This document shows positions 6,831 to 16,201 of a stretch of 17,417 nucleotides of DNA, piece by piece (position 1 is the first letter of the stretch; each line of letters begins with the position of its first letter). The position numbers were made by a program, and so were the translations under genes. Below the pieces are notes generated by a model, which worked only from the letters and a program-made list of their open reading frames with translations, ran no database searches and was not told the DNA's origin. This DNA is from an uncultured Clostridium sp. (GTDB lineage: Bacteria > Bacillota > Clostridia > Lachnospirales > Lachnospiraceae): the NCBI GenBank assembly GCA_905192625.1, contig CAJJLI010000002.1, positions 1 through 17,417 of the forward strand, read 5' to 3'.

Positions 6831-8786
6831 TTAGTGACAGCTAGCTCCATTGCTATAATCTACATCGGGATATTGTATATTCGAGTAATCCCATGTTAGT
6901 GTCTCATAATTCTTTACTTCTTCTTTAATTGCATCAATATCAATATTATTTATATCAGGAACCACCTTAACATACCCATAAAAACTATAATCTTTTGTAG
7001 AAAAAGCAAAGTCTTCGGATGGAATTAAATAAACAAAGTTCTCCCCATCCAGCATTGTAAGTGTTGTGTTATAAGAAGGAAACAAGAGTGTTGAATTTTC
7101 ATCCGTTCGTGTTTTTGCATTAATCACAAATTCTGTCTCCATCCCAGCTTGAAGAATCACAATCGCTGGAGTAAATCTAGATTCATTCATATCAATTTGT
7201 ACCACTTGATAATCATCTAAAATCTCTCCAACCGCCACTTCATCGCTTGGTATTTCGTATCCAGCAGGAACCGGCTCTTTTGTAGGTGCAACATTTTCTA
7301 TTCCGTTTCCTGAAGTGCCATATCCTCCTGTATTACCACCCGTTGGATCAACGGTATCACCGCCTTCGCCGTTTTCATCTACAACCGTTATCGTACTTCG
7401 AATCATACCCATCCAACAGCTATATACAAAGGTTCCAGTCTCCGTAGGTGTAAATTCAATTACATTCTCCCCAACTTCAAAACGTTTTTCAATGTTGTAC
7501 TCTGGTACGAAGATTCGATTATTACATCCATTAATGGTACCTTGCCCGGCAGTTATTGTCCATTTTACAGGGATTCCTGCCCTAACAGTGATTGGTTCAT
7601 ATCGTCCAGAGGATAACGAGGTAGATACGATTTGAACTCCATCCTTGATTTTGGCCTGCACACTATTTCCACCTGTCGGTACTCCTAAGGCAAACCCCGA
7701 CAAGCTTAAGCCACTATTAAGCATGGAAGCGCCAAGAAATACTACTAGAACTGCTCCTGCGGTCATAACTTTTGATGTAAATTTCTTGCTTAAAATAGAA
7801 CTTAATGCACCAAGAGTAAACATTAGGGGAACCGTTCCTAAGCTAAACAAAAACATGGAGATTGCACCCTTAATTGGATCCCCGGTAGAAAGTGCATACA
7901 ATTGCATCGCCTGTAGTGGTCCACATGGCATTAATCCATTTAACAACCCAACGTATAATGAGCTATTGCTATTTTCCCCGGCTTGTGCTTTCTCAGCTTG
8001 TATCTTCTTAGCAAAAACCTTTGGCATTCTAGGATTTAATTTACGTAACCATGGAAATACATTAAGCATATTTAATCCCATAATGACCATAAATACACCG
8101 GCTAAAATTTGAACAATACCTTTCATACTTCCAGAAAACGATACTACAGATCCTAAGGCTCCAACGAGTGCGCCAACTAAGGTATAAGAAAGGACACGAC
8201 CTAAGTTATATAAAATACTTGGTCTAAGTGCGGCAAGCCGACTCCCCTTATCTTCATCTTTTGCACTTTGAGGGATACATTGCGATAGATTGATTCCTCC
8301 ACACATGGCAACACAATGGACTGATGTAAGGAGACCTATCACAAACAACATTCCATAACTCATTCCTTCTTGTGCTTGAGGAAAGATATTAAAAATATTT
8401 GTTATGCCAAAATGCCGCATTAAAGTATAAACCGCAAAAATTAGAACAACTGCCCCTAAAACTTTTGAACCACCCGATTCTTGTTTTGTTGTTTGGCTCT
8501 TCTTTTGAAATAATTTTCCTCTTGTTGCTTGATCCGTCTCTTGTTCTTCTCTTATTACCTGATAATCCAATGCTTCAATAATTTTTATAAGTTCATCTAG
8601 TGTAATTTTATTGGCATCATATGTAATCTTAGCAGTGCCATTACTATAACTAACCGCTGCTTTATCAACTCCTGTGGTTTCACTTAATTTACTTTCAATC
8701 CTGTTTTCGCAACTTACGCATGACATACCACCAATTCGTAGCTTTTTTGATTCCATATTACTTTCCAAATGCATTCCTTCTTCCAT
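6831..8786 (-). CDS. HMA - SafE/UreH-like membrane - tandem cupredoxin fusion protein
   Basis: This 651-residue fusion is likely a copper-handling membrane protein. Residues 15-80 are an HMA domain with GGMSCVSC (C23, C26). Residues about 105-365 hold six or seven membrane segments of the SafE/UreH-like (DsbD_2) family, with TSVHCVAMCGG (H157, C158, C162) and LNGLMPCGP (C288). Residues about 380-471 are a cupredoxin-like domain with GCNNRIFVPEY (C421) and YSCWMGMI (C457, M459, M461). A Gly/Pro-rich linker follows, then a second cupredoxin-like domain (about 525-612) without those ligands. The protein ends in SCH. The HMA part should be cytosolic and the cupredoxins outside. The start is uncertain: ATG at 8786 or 8774, TTG at 8768 (AGAAGG 7 bases upstream) or ATG at 8756 all keep the HMA domain. 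Its precise function is not known to me. Confidence 0.85.
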   Translation of the reverse strand: MEEGMHLESNMESKKLRIGGMSCVSCENRIESKLSETTGVDKAAVSYSNGTAKITYDANKITLDELIKIIEALDYQVIREEQETDQATRGKLFQKKSQTTKQESGGSKVLGAVVLIFAVYTLMRHFGITNIFNIFPQAQEGMSYGMLFVIGLLTSVHCVAMCGGINLSQCIPQSAKDEDKGSRLAALRPSILYNLGRVLSYTLVGALVGALGSVVSFSGSMKGIVQILAGVFMVIMGLNMLNVFPWLRKLNPRMPKVFAKKIQAEKAQAGENSNSSLYVGLLNGLMPCGPLQAMQLYALSTGDPIKGAISMFLFSLGTVPLMFTLGALSSILSKKFTSKVMTAGAVLVVFLGASMLNSGLSLSGFALGVPTGGNSVQAKIKDGVQIVSTSLSSGRYEPITVRAGIPVKWTITAGQGTINGCNNRIFVPEYNIEKRFEVGENVIEFTPTETGTFVYSCWMGMIRSTITVVDENGEGGDTVDPTGGNTGGYGTSGNGIENVAPTKEPVPAGYEIPSDEVAVGEILDDYQVVQIDMNESRFTPAIVILQAGMETEFVINAKTRTDENSTLLFPSYNTTLTMLDGENFVYLIPSEDFAFSTKDYSFYGYVKVVPDINNIDIDAIKEEVKNYETLTWDYSNIQYPDVDYSNGASCH

Positions 8787-8855
8787 GTTATTACTTATTT
8801 CGAATTTTTATAAAATTCTTCTTTTAAGTACTTGTACCTATCCAAATCATAAACA

Positions 8856-8864
8856 ATTATATCA
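8856..8864 (-). promoter_or_regulatory. Extended -10 promoter for the HMA-fusion gene
   Basis: TGATATAAT on the minus strand (8864-8856) is a perfect extended -10, about 70 bases before the first possible start. The -35 region is poor, which fits extended -10 use or an activator such as the response regulator encoded downstream. Confidence 0.55.
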
Positions 8865-8904
8865 GAAGCTTTTGTAGATAATATGGAGATGTAAAAATTA
8901 AAGC

Positions 8905-8941
8905 AAAAAAGAGTTACCACATATATTTCGTAGTAACTCTT
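8905..8941 (-). terminator. Intrinsic terminator after the LacI-family gene
   Basis: On the minus strand AAGAGTTAC (8941-8933) pairs perfectly with GTAACTCTT (8917-8909), closing a 15-base loop, and the stem runs into a T6 tract (8910-8905). It lies 13 bases past the repressor stop and separates the phosphoester locus from the HMA-fusion gene. Confidence 0.88.
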
Positions 8942-8954
8942 GCTAATCTATTTT

Positions 8955-9962
<1,008 letters not shown>

Positions 9963-9970
9963 CTACACAC

Positions 9971-10708
9971 CTACTTTCCGTTCTTATTTATCAAAAATTC
10001 CTTCCACGTATAAGGATCATCCACTTCAATCATATTTACACCAAGACTTAAGGCCAATTCCATACACCGATTTGTATTTAATGTAGAACCATTTACATAA
10101 TAACCATTGTCTTTTAAATTTTTCACTATGTTTGGAGTCAAGTTATAAACATAAGAAATGTAGATGCTTGCATCCATTTCTTGCATCAAGGCGACTGGAT
10201 TATACGGTACAAAAGGAACGATAATTCCAATCATAAGTTGTTTTTCTAATTCCTTTAACGCTTTTAATACTTGATAATCTGCCCCAAAAACAAAAACATT
10301 CTGCAACATCTCATATTTCTTAATGCAACGAATAAGGCTAGGTAACATTTTCATACTTAATTCCTGCATTTGAACCGGGACCTCTTTTAGCTCGAGTCCA
10401 AAGTAAAGTGATCTACTTTTTCCCCAAGCTAAAATTTCATCCAATGTATTTATTTCAGTGTACTTTCTTAACGCATCCAAAGTATAATCACTTGTGCATC
10501 CAATCAACTTTAATTTATCTTCTAAACAAGTATCATGATATATAACAATTTGATTATCCTTTGTAAATTGTATATCAATTTCTAGATAATCTGCTCCTCG
10601 CGCAATTCCTTCTTCCATGGCTTTTTGGGTGTTCTCTTGATAACTTCTTAAGCAACCACGATGTCCACCCACTAATATCCTATTAGACGTTTCTAATAAC
10701 TGCTTCAT
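9971..10708 (-). CDS. Glycerophosphodiester phosphodiesterase, cytoplasmic
   Basis: The product is a 245-residue GDPD-family TIM barrel that hydrolyses glycerophosphodiesters to sn-glycerol 3-phosphate and an alcohol. Catalytic and metal-binding residues are visible: H16-R17 in GGHRG, E25-N-T, E43 and D45 in YLEIDIQ, and H58 in IYHD. The C-terminal strand has YVNGSTLN and MIEVDDP. There is no signal peptide, so the substrate must be inside the cell. The ATG at 10706-10708 has GGAAAG 8 bases upstream. A GTG three codons earlier (10717) lies too close to that site. The gene starts 29 bases after the metallophosphoesterase stop and ends 8 bases before the repressor start. Exact substrate (glycerophosphocholine, glycerophosphoethanolamine, teichoic acid fragments) is unknown. 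Confidence 0.92.
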   Translation of the reverse strand: MKQLLETSNRILVGGHRGCLRSYQENTQKAMEEGIARGADYLEIDIQFTKDNQIVIYHDTCLEDKLKLIGCTSDYTLDALRKYTEINTLDEILAWGKSRSLYFGLELKEVPVQMQELSMKMLPSLIRCIKKYEMLQNVFVFGADYQVLKALKELEKQLMIGIIVPFVPYNPVALMQEMDASIYISYVYNLTPNIVKNLKDNGYYVNGSTLNTNRCMELALSLGVNMIEVDDPYTWKEFLINKNGK

Positions 10709-10737
10709 AGCAACCACTTTCCGGAACTATCTATTCC

Positions 10738-12282
10738 TTACCACTTCACATGGTATTCTCCATTTTTTTTCAAACTAACCTTAGGATATTTCTCAAAGTA
10801 TTGTAGAATCAACTCAGGCATTTCAATTTGTATTTCTTTCACAACTTCTAATCCCTGATACATCTCATATCCACCGGCCCCACTGGAACGATAATTGTTC
10901 ATACAAAGCGTATAATACTCGTCCATTTCTACCGGATTTCCTTCATACGTAATGGACTCTACTCTTTCGCCCTTTGGTTTTTTGACATTTATATTGTAAC
11001 AGATTCCAGAGAAAAAGTCATAATTATAATGCTCAACTTTTGGTTTTAAAAATGAATCAGAGATACAAAGCTCATTCTTAGAATCAATCTCAAAATACTC
11101 AGCGACCCTCTCAAGAGCCTGTTTTAGCACTGCGCCACTTACCTTTAGTACTACTAATATATTTGGAAAACGATAGGTTGCGATTACATCCCGAACCGTT
11201 ACTTCACTATTAAAACCTGCCACTTCATTTGCAAGACTTGTACAAGAAATTTGAGCACCCGAACTTTCAAACTGTACCTGATTAAAAAAGTCAGCAATTT
11301 CAGTTCCATGTACCGCCATATAAAGAGGCTCTTTTGGCAACAAGGAATGAGGGAGAAAACCAACTGGTTCATCTAGCCATTTTTGTACACGTTCTTCGAT
11401 AGGTAATAAACTCTCATATAAGTTCTTATCACATGCATTCCCCGCCTCTTTTAAATCCGAACTAATTTTAAAGCCTTCCATCGTTTCACTAATATTTAAC
11501 TCAATATACTTCATAGCACTCGCTGGAGTTTGGACGATATAAGTGTTGTCTTGCCACTGTCCCTTTACTCCCATATGTTGATGTCCAGTTAAAAGTACGT
11601 CAAATCCTAGTTCACGGCAAATTCGATTTCCAATATTCTCAGTAGTATTGGATAACTTCTTACCTGTTTCTAAATCTTCCTCAAAGCCTCCATGATAAAT
11701 ACAAATGCAGATATCTGCTTCTTCTTTCATTTTTTCATAAGCTTCTTTTATTTTAGGAAACGGATCGGTAACTTTTAAGTTTTTTATATTTTCTGGACGC
11801 TCCCACAAGTTTACATAGTCTGTAACGATACCAACCAAACCAACTTTTAACCCATTTCCCATTACTTTAACGAATGAAGTTGTAATCGGAAGTTCTCCCA
11901 ATTCATCTTTTACATTCTCGCTTAAGCAAATTGCATCTAATTTCTCTAAATATCCTTTTAGATATTCATAACCATAATTAAAATCATGATTGCCTAGCGT
12001 AATAAAGTCATATCCCGCAGCATTCATCACCTCTGCCATCGGATAGGCATCCCGTTCATATTTTTGGCAATAGTACGCTAAGGGAGAACCTTGTAAGGAA
12101 TCTCCACCATCTATAATTAATGTATTCTCATCTTTCTTAAAATTATGAATACAGTGTAAGAGTCCCATATCCTTATGCTCTTTCGTATCATAGGAAGTAG
12201 GAAATATATACCCATGAACATCCGAGGTAAAATATATCTTTAAACTTCTCTTGCTTTCCATTCTAACCCACGTTCCTTTCAT
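10738..12282 (-). CDS. CpdB/UshA-type metallophosphoesterase (5'-nucleotidase / 2',3'-cyclic phosphodiesterase family)
   Basis: This 514-residue two-domain enzyme has an N-terminal metallophosphatase domain with D21 and H23 (TSDVHG), D58 (IDGGDSLQG), N98-H-D (GNHDFNYG), H197 (YHGGFE), and H234 and H236 (TGHQHM), the full two-metal set. The C-terminal 5'-nucleotidase domain (about 320-490) contains CMNNYRSSGAGGYEM, closer to the NNYRASGGG of CpdB/YfkN 2',3'-cyclic phosphodiesterases than to UshA. Most relatives are secreted, but no signal peptide is seen here, which points to imported substrates. The start is either ATG 12282 (weak site) or ATG 12261 (MESKR); both keep the active site. It is 29 bases before the GDPD gene. 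Substrate remains open: nucleotide, cyclic phosphodiester or sugar phosphate. Confidence 0.88.
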   Translation of the reverse strand: MKGTWVRMESKRSLKIYFTSDVHGYIFPTSYDTKEHKDMGLLHCIHNFKKDENTLIIDGGDSLQGSPLAYYCQKYERDAYPMAEVMNAAGYDFITLGNHDFNYGYEYLKGYLEKLDAICLSENVKDELGELPITTSFVKVMGNGLKVGLVGIVTDYVNLWERPENIKNLKVTDPFPKIKEAYEKMKEEADICICIYHGGFEEDLETGKKLSNTTENIGNRICRELGFDVLLTGHQHMGVKGQWQDNTYIVQTPASAMKYIELNISETMEGFKISSDLKEAGNACDKNLYESLLPIEERVQKWLDEPVGFLPHSLLPKEPLYMAVHGTEIADFFNQVQFESSGAQISCTSLANEVAGFNSEVTVRDVIATYRFPNILVVLKVSGAVLKQALERVAEYFEIDSKNELCISDSFLKPKVEHYNYDFFSGICYNINVKKPKGERVESITYEGNPVEMDEYYTLCMNNYRSSGAGGYEMYQGLEVVKEIQIEMPELILQYFEKYPKVSLKKNGEYHVKW

Positions 12283-12331
12283 AATAACGTTCTTTATATC
12301 TCTTATATAAAAAACTACACTTTATTTTAAT

Positions 12332-12360
12332 TTATTTTCATGATAAGTATTCTATGTCAA
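12332..12360 (-). promoter_or_regulatory. Possible promoter of the metallophosphoesterase-GDPD-LacI unit, with palindrome
   Basis: A perfect -35 TTGACA (12355-12360) on the minus strand lies just past the terminator at 12377-12423. The -10 at 17 bases is poor (AAATAA, 12332-12337). The spacer carries a near-palindrome, TTTTCATGATAA on the plus strand (12335-12346), with one mismatched pair. It is a candidate operator for the LacI-family protein encoded in this unit. Both roles are inference. Confidence 0.4.
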
Positions 12361-12376
12361 ATTATACTCCCCTATT

Positions 12377-12423
12377 AAAAGAAGAATCTAAAATAAATTC
12401 CCAGTGAATTTTATCTTAGATTC
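12377..12423 (-). terminator. Intrinsic terminator after the second PhnE gene
   Basis: On the minus strand an 18-base arm (12423-12406) pairs with a 17-base arm (12400-12384), with one bulge and one G-U, and closes a 5-base loop. TTCTTTT follows (12383-12377). It splits the transport genes from the hydrolase and repressor genes, though read-through is possible. Confidence 0.75.
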
Positions 12424-12429
12424 CTCCAT

Positions 12430-12452
12430 GAGTTAGAACGAACCTCTAACTC
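12430..12452 (-). repeat. Small hairpin directly after the second PhnE stop
   Basis: GAGTTAGA (12430-12437) and TCTAACTC (12445-12452) form a perfect 8-base stem with a 7-base loop touching the stop codon. No T-tract follows it. It may protect the 3' end of the message or assist the terminator just downstream. Confidence 0.6.
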
Positions 12453-13262
12453 TTAACCTCTAGCCAATTTTACACGTATTCTCGTTGAAATAAATTCAAC
12501 GATTAATATTAACACAATAAGACCAGTTAAAATAGCACCAACTTCGTTCCAACGGTAAGAGCTCATGGCGAACATTAACGGTGCACCAATACCACCTGCC
12601 CCAACCATACCTAACACGGTAGCATCACGAAGATTCATATCAAAACGATATATAATTGTTGATATAAAATCAGAAAACAACTGTGGAAGTATTCCATAAC
12701 GTATTTTTTGGAAGGTGTTACATCCACTTGCATCCAGCGACTCTAATATACGTGTATCCAAATCCTCAATAGCTTCAATGTACATCTTAGAAACCATACC
12801 TACTGAGCAAAGAGACATTGTGAGCAGACCAGTAAATGGTCCACCGCCGGTTACACGGATAAACATTAATGCATAAACAAACGCTGGTATTGTACGAATG
12901 GCGATGATAATGACACGCCCAATTACCGTAATCCATTTTGGCATAATGTTAGAAGCTGATAAAAACGCTAGTGGTATTGCTATAATAGCACCTACGATTG
13001 TACCAAGAAATGCGATACACATAGTTTCTAACAATAGATAGGCAACACCTGTATTCGTAAAGTTAAAAAGAAGGTCCAAATCAGGATGGAATATCCCTGA
13101 AATAATATTCTTTGCTATCGCGAACCCGCTTCCTTGTATATTTTCTAATTTCACCGTAGATCCTGACCATACAAGCAAAGCTACTACAATGAGTGCAATA
13201 ACCACTTTATAAATCCACTTTTTTGGTTCTTTTTCCATTTGTTTTAGAACTGCATCACTCAT
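12453..13262 (-). CDS. phnE: PhnE-type phosphonate/organophosphate ABC permease (second)
   Basis: This 269-residue inner-membrane permease has a first membrane segment at about 18-35 and four or five more after residue 72. The cytoplasmic coupling loop is ESLDASGCNTFQKIRYGILPQ (174-194), followed by YRFDMNLRDATVLGMVGAGGIG, the PhnE family hallmark. It is clearly different from the first PhnE, so the two probably form a heterodimeric channel. GGAGG lies 9 bases before the ATG, 14 bases after the preceding gene. A stable hairpin and a terminator follow the stop. Confidence 0.92.
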   Translation of the reverse strand: MSDAVLKQMEKEPKKWIYKVVIALIVVALLVWSGSTVKLENIQGSGFAIAKNIISGIFHPDLDLLFNFTNTGVAYLLLETMCIAFLGTIVGAIIAIPLAFLSASNIMPKWITVIGRVIIIAIRTIPAFVYALMFIRVTGGGPFTGLLTMSLCSVGMVSKMYIEAIEDLDTRILESLDASGCNTFQKIRYGILPQLFSDFISTIIYRFDMNLRDATVLGMVGAGGIGAPLMFAMSSYRWNEVGAILTGLIVLILIVEFISTRIRVKLARG

Positions 13263-13276
13263 TTATTCTTTCCTCC

Positions 13277-14098
13277 TTACGTCAGTTTCTTACGCAAATA
13301 ATGGCTAACCACTTCAATAATAACAACGGTAACAAAAAGCATGACAAGAATCATACCTACATTGTCATATTGTCTCCAGCCGATTTTTTCATTTAAGATA
13401 AGTCCAAGCCCACCTGCACCAACATAACCTAAGATTGCTGCATAACGAACATTTCCTTCAAAGCAGAATAAGCTAGTAGATAAATACGCTGGAAGTACTT
13501 GAGGTATAATTGCTGTTGTAAATGCAGTTAATTTATTTGCACCCATTGCCTCCATCGCTTCATAAGCGCCCATGTCTACGGTTTCAATCTGTTCAAATAA
13601 TTGTTTGCCGATGTATGCGAAGGTAAAGATTGCAATCGCTACCATACCTGCAAATGTTCCAAGTCCAAAAATATAAGTCGCTATTAATGCACATACTAAA
13701 GTAGGTAGGGTACGTACTATACTTAAAAACAAACGCACCACCCACAATATGAGACGGTTTTTAACAATGTTACTGGATGCTATAATTGCAAACGGAATCG
13801 CAAGAACAGCACCGATGACTGAACCTAACAATGACATTTTAATTGTGTCAAAGAGTGGTTTCCAAACACTTGACATATAGGATGTCTTTGGAGGAAACAT
13901 TTTACCAAGTATAACAAAAAACTCATTTCCTCGTTCCATTAAAATGGCCAAATCAAAACCTGTAATTTTTACAGAAATAACAGTAGCTATCACAATAAGA
14001 ATTAGAATTAGTGGTGTCCTACTGCGATATTCTAAGACTTTTTTTCCATTTGATAAGGTCATTTCTTTCGGTTTTAAAATCTTATCATATAATCTCAT
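13277..14098 (-). CDS. phnE: PhnE-type phosphonate/organophosphate ABC permease (first)
   Basis: This 273-residue permease has a first membrane segment at about 29-47, a core domain from about 85, the coupling loop EAMEAMGANKLTAFTTAII (180-198), and CFEGNVRYAAILGYVGAGGLG near 230, as in PhnE. It should contact the PhnC ATPase at the coupling loop and receive substrate from PhnD. The start ATG overlaps the PhnC stop by 4 bases (ATGA at 14095-14098), a sign of translational coupling. Confidence 0.92.
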   Translation of the reverse strand: MRLYDKILKPKEMTLSNGKKVLEYRSRTPLILILIVIATVISVKITGFDLAILMERGNEFFVILGKMFPPKTSYMSSVWKPLFDTIKMSLLGSVIGAVLAIPFAIIASSNIVKNRLILWVVRLFLSIVRTLPTLVCALIATYIFGLGTFAGMVAIAIFTFAYIGKQLFEQIETVDMGAYEAMEAMGANKLTAFTTAIIPQVLPAYLSTSLFCFEGNVRYAAILGYVGAGGLGLILNEKIGWRQYDNVGMILVMLFVTVVIIEVVSHYLRKKLT

Positions 14099-14859
14099 GC
14101 AGTCTCCTCCACATCAATTGGAAGTTCATTTCCATATATTGCGGTAAGTACCTCCTGGTCTACTAAAGATGCTGGTCCATCATATACGATTTTACCGGAA
14201 CGAATTCCAATTACTCTAGTTGCATACTCAAGTGCAAGTTCCACATGATGAATGTTTATTAAAACAGAGATATTCATCTCCTGATTAATCTTTTTAAAAT
14301 CGCTCATTACCTGTCTAGCAGTTACAGGATCTAGGGCTGCTACTGGTTCATCCGCTAAGATAATTTCAGGTTTTTGAGCTAAGGTACGTGCTAGGGCAAC
14401 TCGTTGTTGCTGACCACCAGACAATTGATCTACTCTGATATACGCTTTTTCAAGAATACCCACTTTATCAAGAGCTTCTAATGCTTCAACCTTTTGTTGT
14501 TTTGTAAATAAACCAAACAATACTCTAAAAAAGGACATGTCAGGAACATTTGCTGTTAATACGTTTTTTATTACCGTAGTTCTTGTTACAAGATTAAAGG
14601 ATTGAAATATCATTCCAATGCCTCTTCTAAATTTACGTAAGCTTTTTCCTTTCAAGGTTTTAACCTCTACTCCATTCACCATCAAATCCCCCGAGGTAAT
14701 TTCATGCATACGATTTATGGAGCGAATTAGCGTTGACTTTCCTGCCCCTGATAAACCGATAATTGCAACAAATTCACCCTGATCTAGTTTAAGTGACACA
14801 TCATCTAACCCTCGTACTCCATTGGGATAAACCTTGTTTACATGTCTAAACTCTATCAT
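14095..14859 (-). CDS. phnC: PhnC-type ABC transporter ATP-binding protein
   Basis: This 254-residue ATPase energises the PhnCDE importer. Walker A is GLSGAGKST (35-43), the Q-loop Gln is at 86 (GMIFQSFNLV), the signature LSGGQ at 146-150, Walker B IILADE at 166-171, the D-loop ALDP and the H-loop INIHHVEL (H204/H205). The sequence fits the PhnC subfamily (MIFQSFNLV, TVIKNVL, QQQRVALAR). GGAGG lies shortly before the ATG. It is separated from phnD by 217 bases that hold a strong hairpin, and overlaps the first phnE by 4 bases. Confidence 0.94.
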   Translation of the reverse strand: MIEFRHVNKVYPNGVRGLDDVSLKLDQGEFVAIIGLSGAGKSTLIRSINRMHEITSGDLMVNGVEVKTLKGKSLRKFRRGIGMIFQSFNLVTRTTVIKNVLTANVPDMSFFRVLFGLFTKQQKVEALEALDKVGILEKAYIRVDQLSGGQQQRVALARTLAQKPEIILADEPVAALDPVTARQVMSDFKKINQEMNISVLINIHHVELALEYATRVIGIRSGKIVYDGPASLVDQEVLTAIYGNELPIDVEETA

Positions 14860-15076
14860 TTAATACCTCCAAAATGATGGGTATTTCATAAAATAGTTTT
14901 GTTTCCTATGTTAAATCCATTCTTTGCTGGTTATGCAAAAAACATAACAATCATGGGGACAAAATTCTATTTTACTACAGTCCCAAACTTTACATAAATT
15001 CAGGGATAAGCTGTTTCCGTCTCATCCCTGAATTACATTTACGCTAGTTATCGATTCAATTGTTATCTATTTTTTA
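14860..15076 (-). other. Structured spacer between phnD and phnC
   Basis: The 217 bases hold a perfect 11-base stem (14997-15007 with 15024-15034, AATTCAGGGAT and its complement) closed by a 16-base loop and not followed by a T-tract. Nearby are GTTATG/CATAAC (6 bases, around 14932-14950) and a possible GGGAC/GTCCC pairing. The stem probably protects the phnD message or partly stops transcription, giving more binding protein than membrane components, as in many binding-protein operons. No promoter for phnC is obvious. Confidence 0.6.
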
Positions 15077-16126
15077 TTACTGATTTAATTCTTGAATTAA
15101 CTTCTGAGCAGCGCGTTCATTATCATAATCAGAATCTTTTGCTGGTTGATATCCCATATGACTGTAAATAGCAATTACTTCTTTACCTTCTTCTGTGTTA
15201 CCAATGTTAATGAAAGCGTTTTGAATTGCTTTTTTCAAATCATCATCCATTTTCTTAGAATTCTTGCTTACCGATACAGTATCATTGAAAATAGGTGCTG
15301 TTACACCAATTACATTTGTTTCATCCCAGATTGAGGCAGCACGACCATATTCGCTTCCCCATTTATCTGCATAATCGCGTCTTGCATCTGCATAAGTTAA
15401 TAATACATCTACTTGTCCAGCTGCTAAACGAGCCATGGCACTACCATAAGAATCGGATTGTACCGCATGTGATAAATCTGTGATTCCCTTACCATATTTA
15501 TCTTGTAACCATAAAGATGGATAAATATATCCAGCTGGAGAAGATGAGGACATTACACTCCAATTTGCAGAATCTAAGTCTTCCCAAGTTAATTCTTCAC
15601 CTGCATTTACCTTAGCTGCTAATTCTTGTCCTTTTTCAGAAGGACCAGCGATCATTAATGCACGGTAAGATACCGCTTGATTTTCAGAAGCTTCTGTTGG
15701 CTGACCATCGTTCCAGTCTTTAGCCTCATCAAAATCTTTATTTAAACCATCACGAGTTGCTGTTAATAAAACTTCAGCACCATCATCGTATAATACATAA
15801 GTTCCACCTGGAATTAATCCGATATCTGCTGTACCTGAAGATAAAGCTTCACCTACTGCTTCGTAGCTTGTACCAACAGTAATATCCACATCCTTAATGT
15901 CATAACCTTCTTTTGCAAGTTCGGTTTTTAACATCTCTTTTAATGGCTCTGTTGCTGTAACAATTTCTTTTGGCTCTCTGGATGGAACAAAGTATACACT
16001 TAACGTATCAATGCTCTTATTTCCAGATTCATTTGTAGCTCCCTCATTCTTTTTTGCGCTACATCCTGTAAATAATGTTGCTACCATTGCTAGAGCCAGT
16101 ACTGAACCCATGATTTTTCTTTTCAT
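15077..16126 (-). CDS. phnD: PhnD-type substrate-binding lipoprotein of a phosphonate/organophosphate ABC importer
   Basis: This 349-residue lipoprotein has a basic start (MKRK), a hydrophobic segment and a lipobox LFTGC with Cys22 as the lipid anchor, then a Ser/Asn/Glu-rich tether. The mature part is a PhnD-like type II binding protein: LSVYFVPSREP, GTADIGLIPGGTYVLY, SSPAGYIYPSLWL, and GSAMARLAAGQVDVLLTYADA. It captures substrate outside the membrane and delivers it to the PhnE pair. AGGAGG (16136-16141) is 9 bases from the ATG at 16124-16126 but only 3 from one at 16132, so the shorter start is favoured. The family covers phosphonates, phosphite and some phosphoesters; the ligand cannot be read here. 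It is larger than most PhnD proteins. Confidence 0.9.
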   Translation of the reverse strand: MKRKIMGSVLALAMVATLFTGCSAKKNEGATNESGNKSIDTLSVYFVPSREPKEIVTATEPLKEMLKTELAKEGYDIKDVDITVGTSYEAVGEALSSGTADIGLIPGGTYVLYDDGAEVLLTATRDGLNKDFDEAKDWNDGQPTEASENQAVSYRALMIAGPSEKGQELAAKVNAGEELTWEDLDSANWSVMSSSSPAGYIYPSLWLQDKYGKGITDLSHAVQSDSYGSAMARLAAGQVDVLLTYADARRDYADKWGSEYGRAASIWDETNVIGVTAPIFNDTVSVSKNSKKMDDDLKKAIQNAFINIGNTEEGKEVIAIYSHMGYQPAKDSDYDNERAAQKLIQELNQ

Positions 16127-16173
16127 ATTCATTATCCTCCTAATGATTCACCGTAAAAATCTCTACAATATTT

Positions 16174-16201
16174 ATAATATAATAATTTAGTAAATTTTCA
16201 A
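16174..16201 (-). promoter_or_regulatory. phnD: Probable promoter of the phn operon
   Basis: TTGAAA (16196-16201) and TATTAT (16174-16179) on the minus strand are spaced by 16 bases, about 50 bases before the phnD start. Just upstream is TTTTATGTAAAA (plus strand, 16207-16218), a palindrome with 5-base arms that could bind a regulator. No clear Pho box is seen. Confidence 0.5.

Noticed and set aside
7315..8112. Two plus-strand frames of 106 and 155 codons
   Set aside because: They are antisense shadows of the HMA-fusion gene; their low-complexity products match nothing recognisable and no ribosome binding sites precede them.
8821..8840. AAGTACTT occurs both here and near the phnD promoter (16200-16207), suggesting a shared regulator site
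   Set aside because: It is an 8-base AT-rich palindrome with no similar flanks, so sharing by chance is likely.
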